DNA of 5,859 bases, taken from NCBI GenBank assembly GCA_031280325.1, contig JAITGW010000141.1:1-5859 (forward strand), given 5' to 3'. Below are positions 5,673 through 5,859 of this stretch, in pieces. The stretch is from Oscillospiraceae bacterium (GTDB taxonomy: Bacteria; Bacillota; Clostridia; Oscillospirales; Oscillospiraceae). The position numbers and the translations under genes are program-made. Positions within the stretch are counted from its first letter, which is position 1; each line of letters opens with the position of its first letter. The notes beneath the pieces were generated by a model. It was not told where the DNA came from, searched no databases, and worked only from the letters and a program-made list of their open reading frames with translations.

Positions 5673-5692
5673 CAATAAAGGAGTAACGTGAT

Positions 5693-5859
5693 ATGATTAT
5701 CATTGCTGAAAAGCTCAACGGCTCGATTCCCTCCTGCGCAAAAGCAATCGCCGCGCATGACGACGCTTATATTAAGGACATGGCGGTTAAGCAGGCGGAA
5801 GTTGGCGCGACTTTTCTTGACTGCTGCGCCTCTGTCAACGAGGGCGAGGTTGAGACGCT
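5693..5859 (+). CDS. Methyl-THF:corrinoid protein methyltransferase (AcsE/MtgA-like), N-terminal part
   Basis: Pterin-binding TIM-barrel enzyme that transfers the methyl group of 5-methyl-THF to the cobalt of a corrinoid protein. Only 55 complete codons are in the window, against about 260-270 residues for the family. The start IIIAEKLNGSIPS (2-14) matches the family opening I-I-G-E-(K/R)-I-N-G that forms the first barrel strand. It is followed by a helix with IKDMAVKQAEVGATFLD (27-43), matching the conserved K-Q-x-x-x-G-A-x-x-L-D segment, then CCASVNEGEVET (44-55). Folate- and acid-base residues of later strands are outside the window. AAAGGAG (5677-5683) lies 9 nt before the ATG. Its position after metF, fhs, fchA and folD fits use of the methyl-THF they produce. 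It could be acsE (acetyl-CoA pathway), an mtgA-type enzyme of methylamine/betaine metabolism, or the transferase of a corrinoid methionine route; the fragment cannot separate these. Confidence 0.85.
   Translation, partial: MIIIAEKLNGSIPSCAKAIAAHDDAYIKDMAVKQAEVGATFLDCCASVNEGEVET

Larger units (their letters stand above)
5479..5692 (+). other. folD-methyltransferase intergenic spacer
   Basis: 214 nt without a credible gene. ATAACAGC (5475-5482, overlapping the folD stop) can pair with GCTGTTAT (5524-5531). A GNRA-type hairpin follows at 5594-5609. The last 50 nt switch abruptly from GC-rich to strongly AT-rich, carrying a dyad and possible promoter boxes just ahead of the ribosome site. The spacer could therefore separate two transcription units, or weaken and re-start transcription within one cluster. 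Confidence 0.5.

Noticed and set aside
5360..5686. Plus-strand open frame spanning the end of folD and the following gap
   Set aside because: It starts out of frame inside folD and has Arg/Ser-rich shadow composition with no ribosome site.

Overview
The window reads as chromosomal DNA from a GC-rich, anaerobic Clostridia-type Firmicute, plausibly an Oscillospirales/Lachnospirales-like gut bacterium. This placement is an inference. It rests on strong AGGAGG-type ribosome sites, consensus sigma-A promoters, high G+C at third codon positions, a clostridial-type FolD variant, and a gene set characteristic of anaerobic one-carbon metabolism. Nothing suggests a mobile element, phage, CRISPR array, tRNA or rRNA.

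Layout: (i) 1-538, minus strand: the N-terminal 179 residues of an alanine racemase (alr), running off the left edge. (ii) 539-869: a divergent intergenic region holding a near-consensus promoter for alr, an extended -10 promoter for the rightward operon, a perfect 9-bp hairpin in the operon leader, and a second related dyad upstream. (iii) 870-5859, plus strand: metF (methylene-THF reductase), fhs (formate-THF ligase), fchA (cyclodeaminase/cyclohydrolase family), folD (methylene-THF dehydrogenase), then the first 55 residues of a methyl-THF:corrinoid protein methyltransferase (AcsE/MtgA-like) running off the right edge. The gaps between these genes are 155, 135, 209 and 214 nt and contain hairpins.

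Together the five rightward genes encode every step from formate to a methyl-corrinoid: Fhs makes 10-formyl-THF, FchA makes 5,10-methenyl-THF, FolD makes 5,10-methylene-THF, MetF makes 5-methyl-THF, and the last enzyme moves the methyl group to a corrinoid protein. This is the methyl branch of the Wood-Ljungdahl pathway. It could equally run backwards to oxidise methyl groups, or feed methionine or methylotrophic metabolism; the window contains no CO dehydrogenase/acetyl-CoA synthase gene to decide.

The most interesting protein-level observation is that FolD lacks two of the three residues associated with cyclohydrolase chemistry in bifunctional FolD enzymes (the Lys four residues after the conserved Tyr is Ala, and the Gln before the Pro-Leu-Pro loop is Phe). 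The gene immediately upstream encodes a separate cyclohydrolase. This suggests a division of labour rather than redundancy. The most interesting DNA-level observation is a pair of related dyads bracketing the metF promoter.
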